DNA of 6,475 nucleotides from an uncultured Eubacteriales bacterium (GTDB taxonomy: Bacteria > Bacillota > Clostridia > Christensenellales > Aristaeellaceae). Positions 6,404 to 6,475 of this stretch are shown piece after piece. Numbering within the stretch: the stretch's first letter is position 1; each line of letters begins with the position of its first letter. The position numbers and the translations under genes are program-made. The notes below the pieces were generated by a model that saw only the letters and a list, made by a program, of their open reading frames with translations, was not told the origin of the DNA and did not search any database. The stretch covers positions 1 to 6,475 of the forward strand of contig UQEF01000115.1 in the NCBI GenBank assembly GCA_900540045.1, written 5' to 3'.

Positions 6404-6475
6404 CTACAGCAGCGTAACCCCCGCCTCATGGCAGCGGCTGCGTGTGGCCGCATCCCAGATGGAGGACTGGACCTC
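6404..6475 (-). CDS. 3' end of an unidentified gene upstream of the AraC regulator
   Basis: On the minus strand an open frame enters from the window edge and gives EVQSSIWDAATRSRCHEAGV then TLL before TAG at 6406-6404. Third positions are mostly G or C, as in the neighbouring genes, and the stop lies 30 nt before the AraC start, which fits an operon. The 23 residues are too few to assign a family. The opposite strand has an ATG at 6428 that also runs off the edge, but without a ribosome binding site. Confidence 0.5.
   Translation of the reverse strand, partial: EVQSSIWDAATRSRCHEAGVTLL

Overview
The window looks like chromosomal DNA of a high-GC Bacillota, most likely a gut-type Clostridia. 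The reasons are strong AGGAGG-type ribosome binding sites, TTG and GTG starts in otherwise ordinary genes, tightly packed sugar ABC-transporter genes without an ATPase gene, a DUF6903-type small membrane protein, and high G+C at third codon positions. The placement is an inference from style, not from a marker gene.

Positions 1-5109 (+ strand) hold one operon, cut at its 5' end by the window edge. The order is: C-terminal two thirds of a family 1 extracellular sugar-binding lipoprotein; an 86-nt gap carrying a strong hairpin; a MalF-type permease; a MalG-type permease; a 58-residue two-helix membrane protein (DUF6903-like); and a GH112 phosphorylase. The last three gaps are 12, 7 and 10 nt. 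A bidirectional hairpin terminator at 5136-5181 ends the operon. The order of binding protein, two permeases and GH112 phosphorylase matches the lacto-N-biose/galacto-N-biose locus of bifidobacteria. The simplest reading is uptake of a beta-galactosyl disaccharide such as Gal-beta-1,3-GlcNAc or Gal-beta-1,3-GalNAc, from mucin core 1 or milk glycans. Phosphorolysis inside the cell would then give alpha-galactose 1-phosphate and a free N-acetylhexosamine. The kinase, uridylyltransferase, epimerase and transporter ATPase are not next to the phosphorylase and must be encoded elsewhere.

The minus strand from 6475 to about 5213 is convergent with the operon. It holds the 3' end of an unidentified gene at the window edge, an AraC-family regulator with an N-terminal cupin (GTG start), and a short exported protein. 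The exported protein's conserved domain is cut by an in-frame TAG, and the rest of the domain can still be read downstream. This last stretch looks more AT-rich than the rest and may be decaying.

No RNA genes, insertion sequences, CRISPR arrays or attachment sites were seen. The operon promoter lies upstream of the window. I found no wholly new system. The points most worth following are the DUF6903 small protein inside the transporter-phosphorylase operon and the interrupted exported gene.
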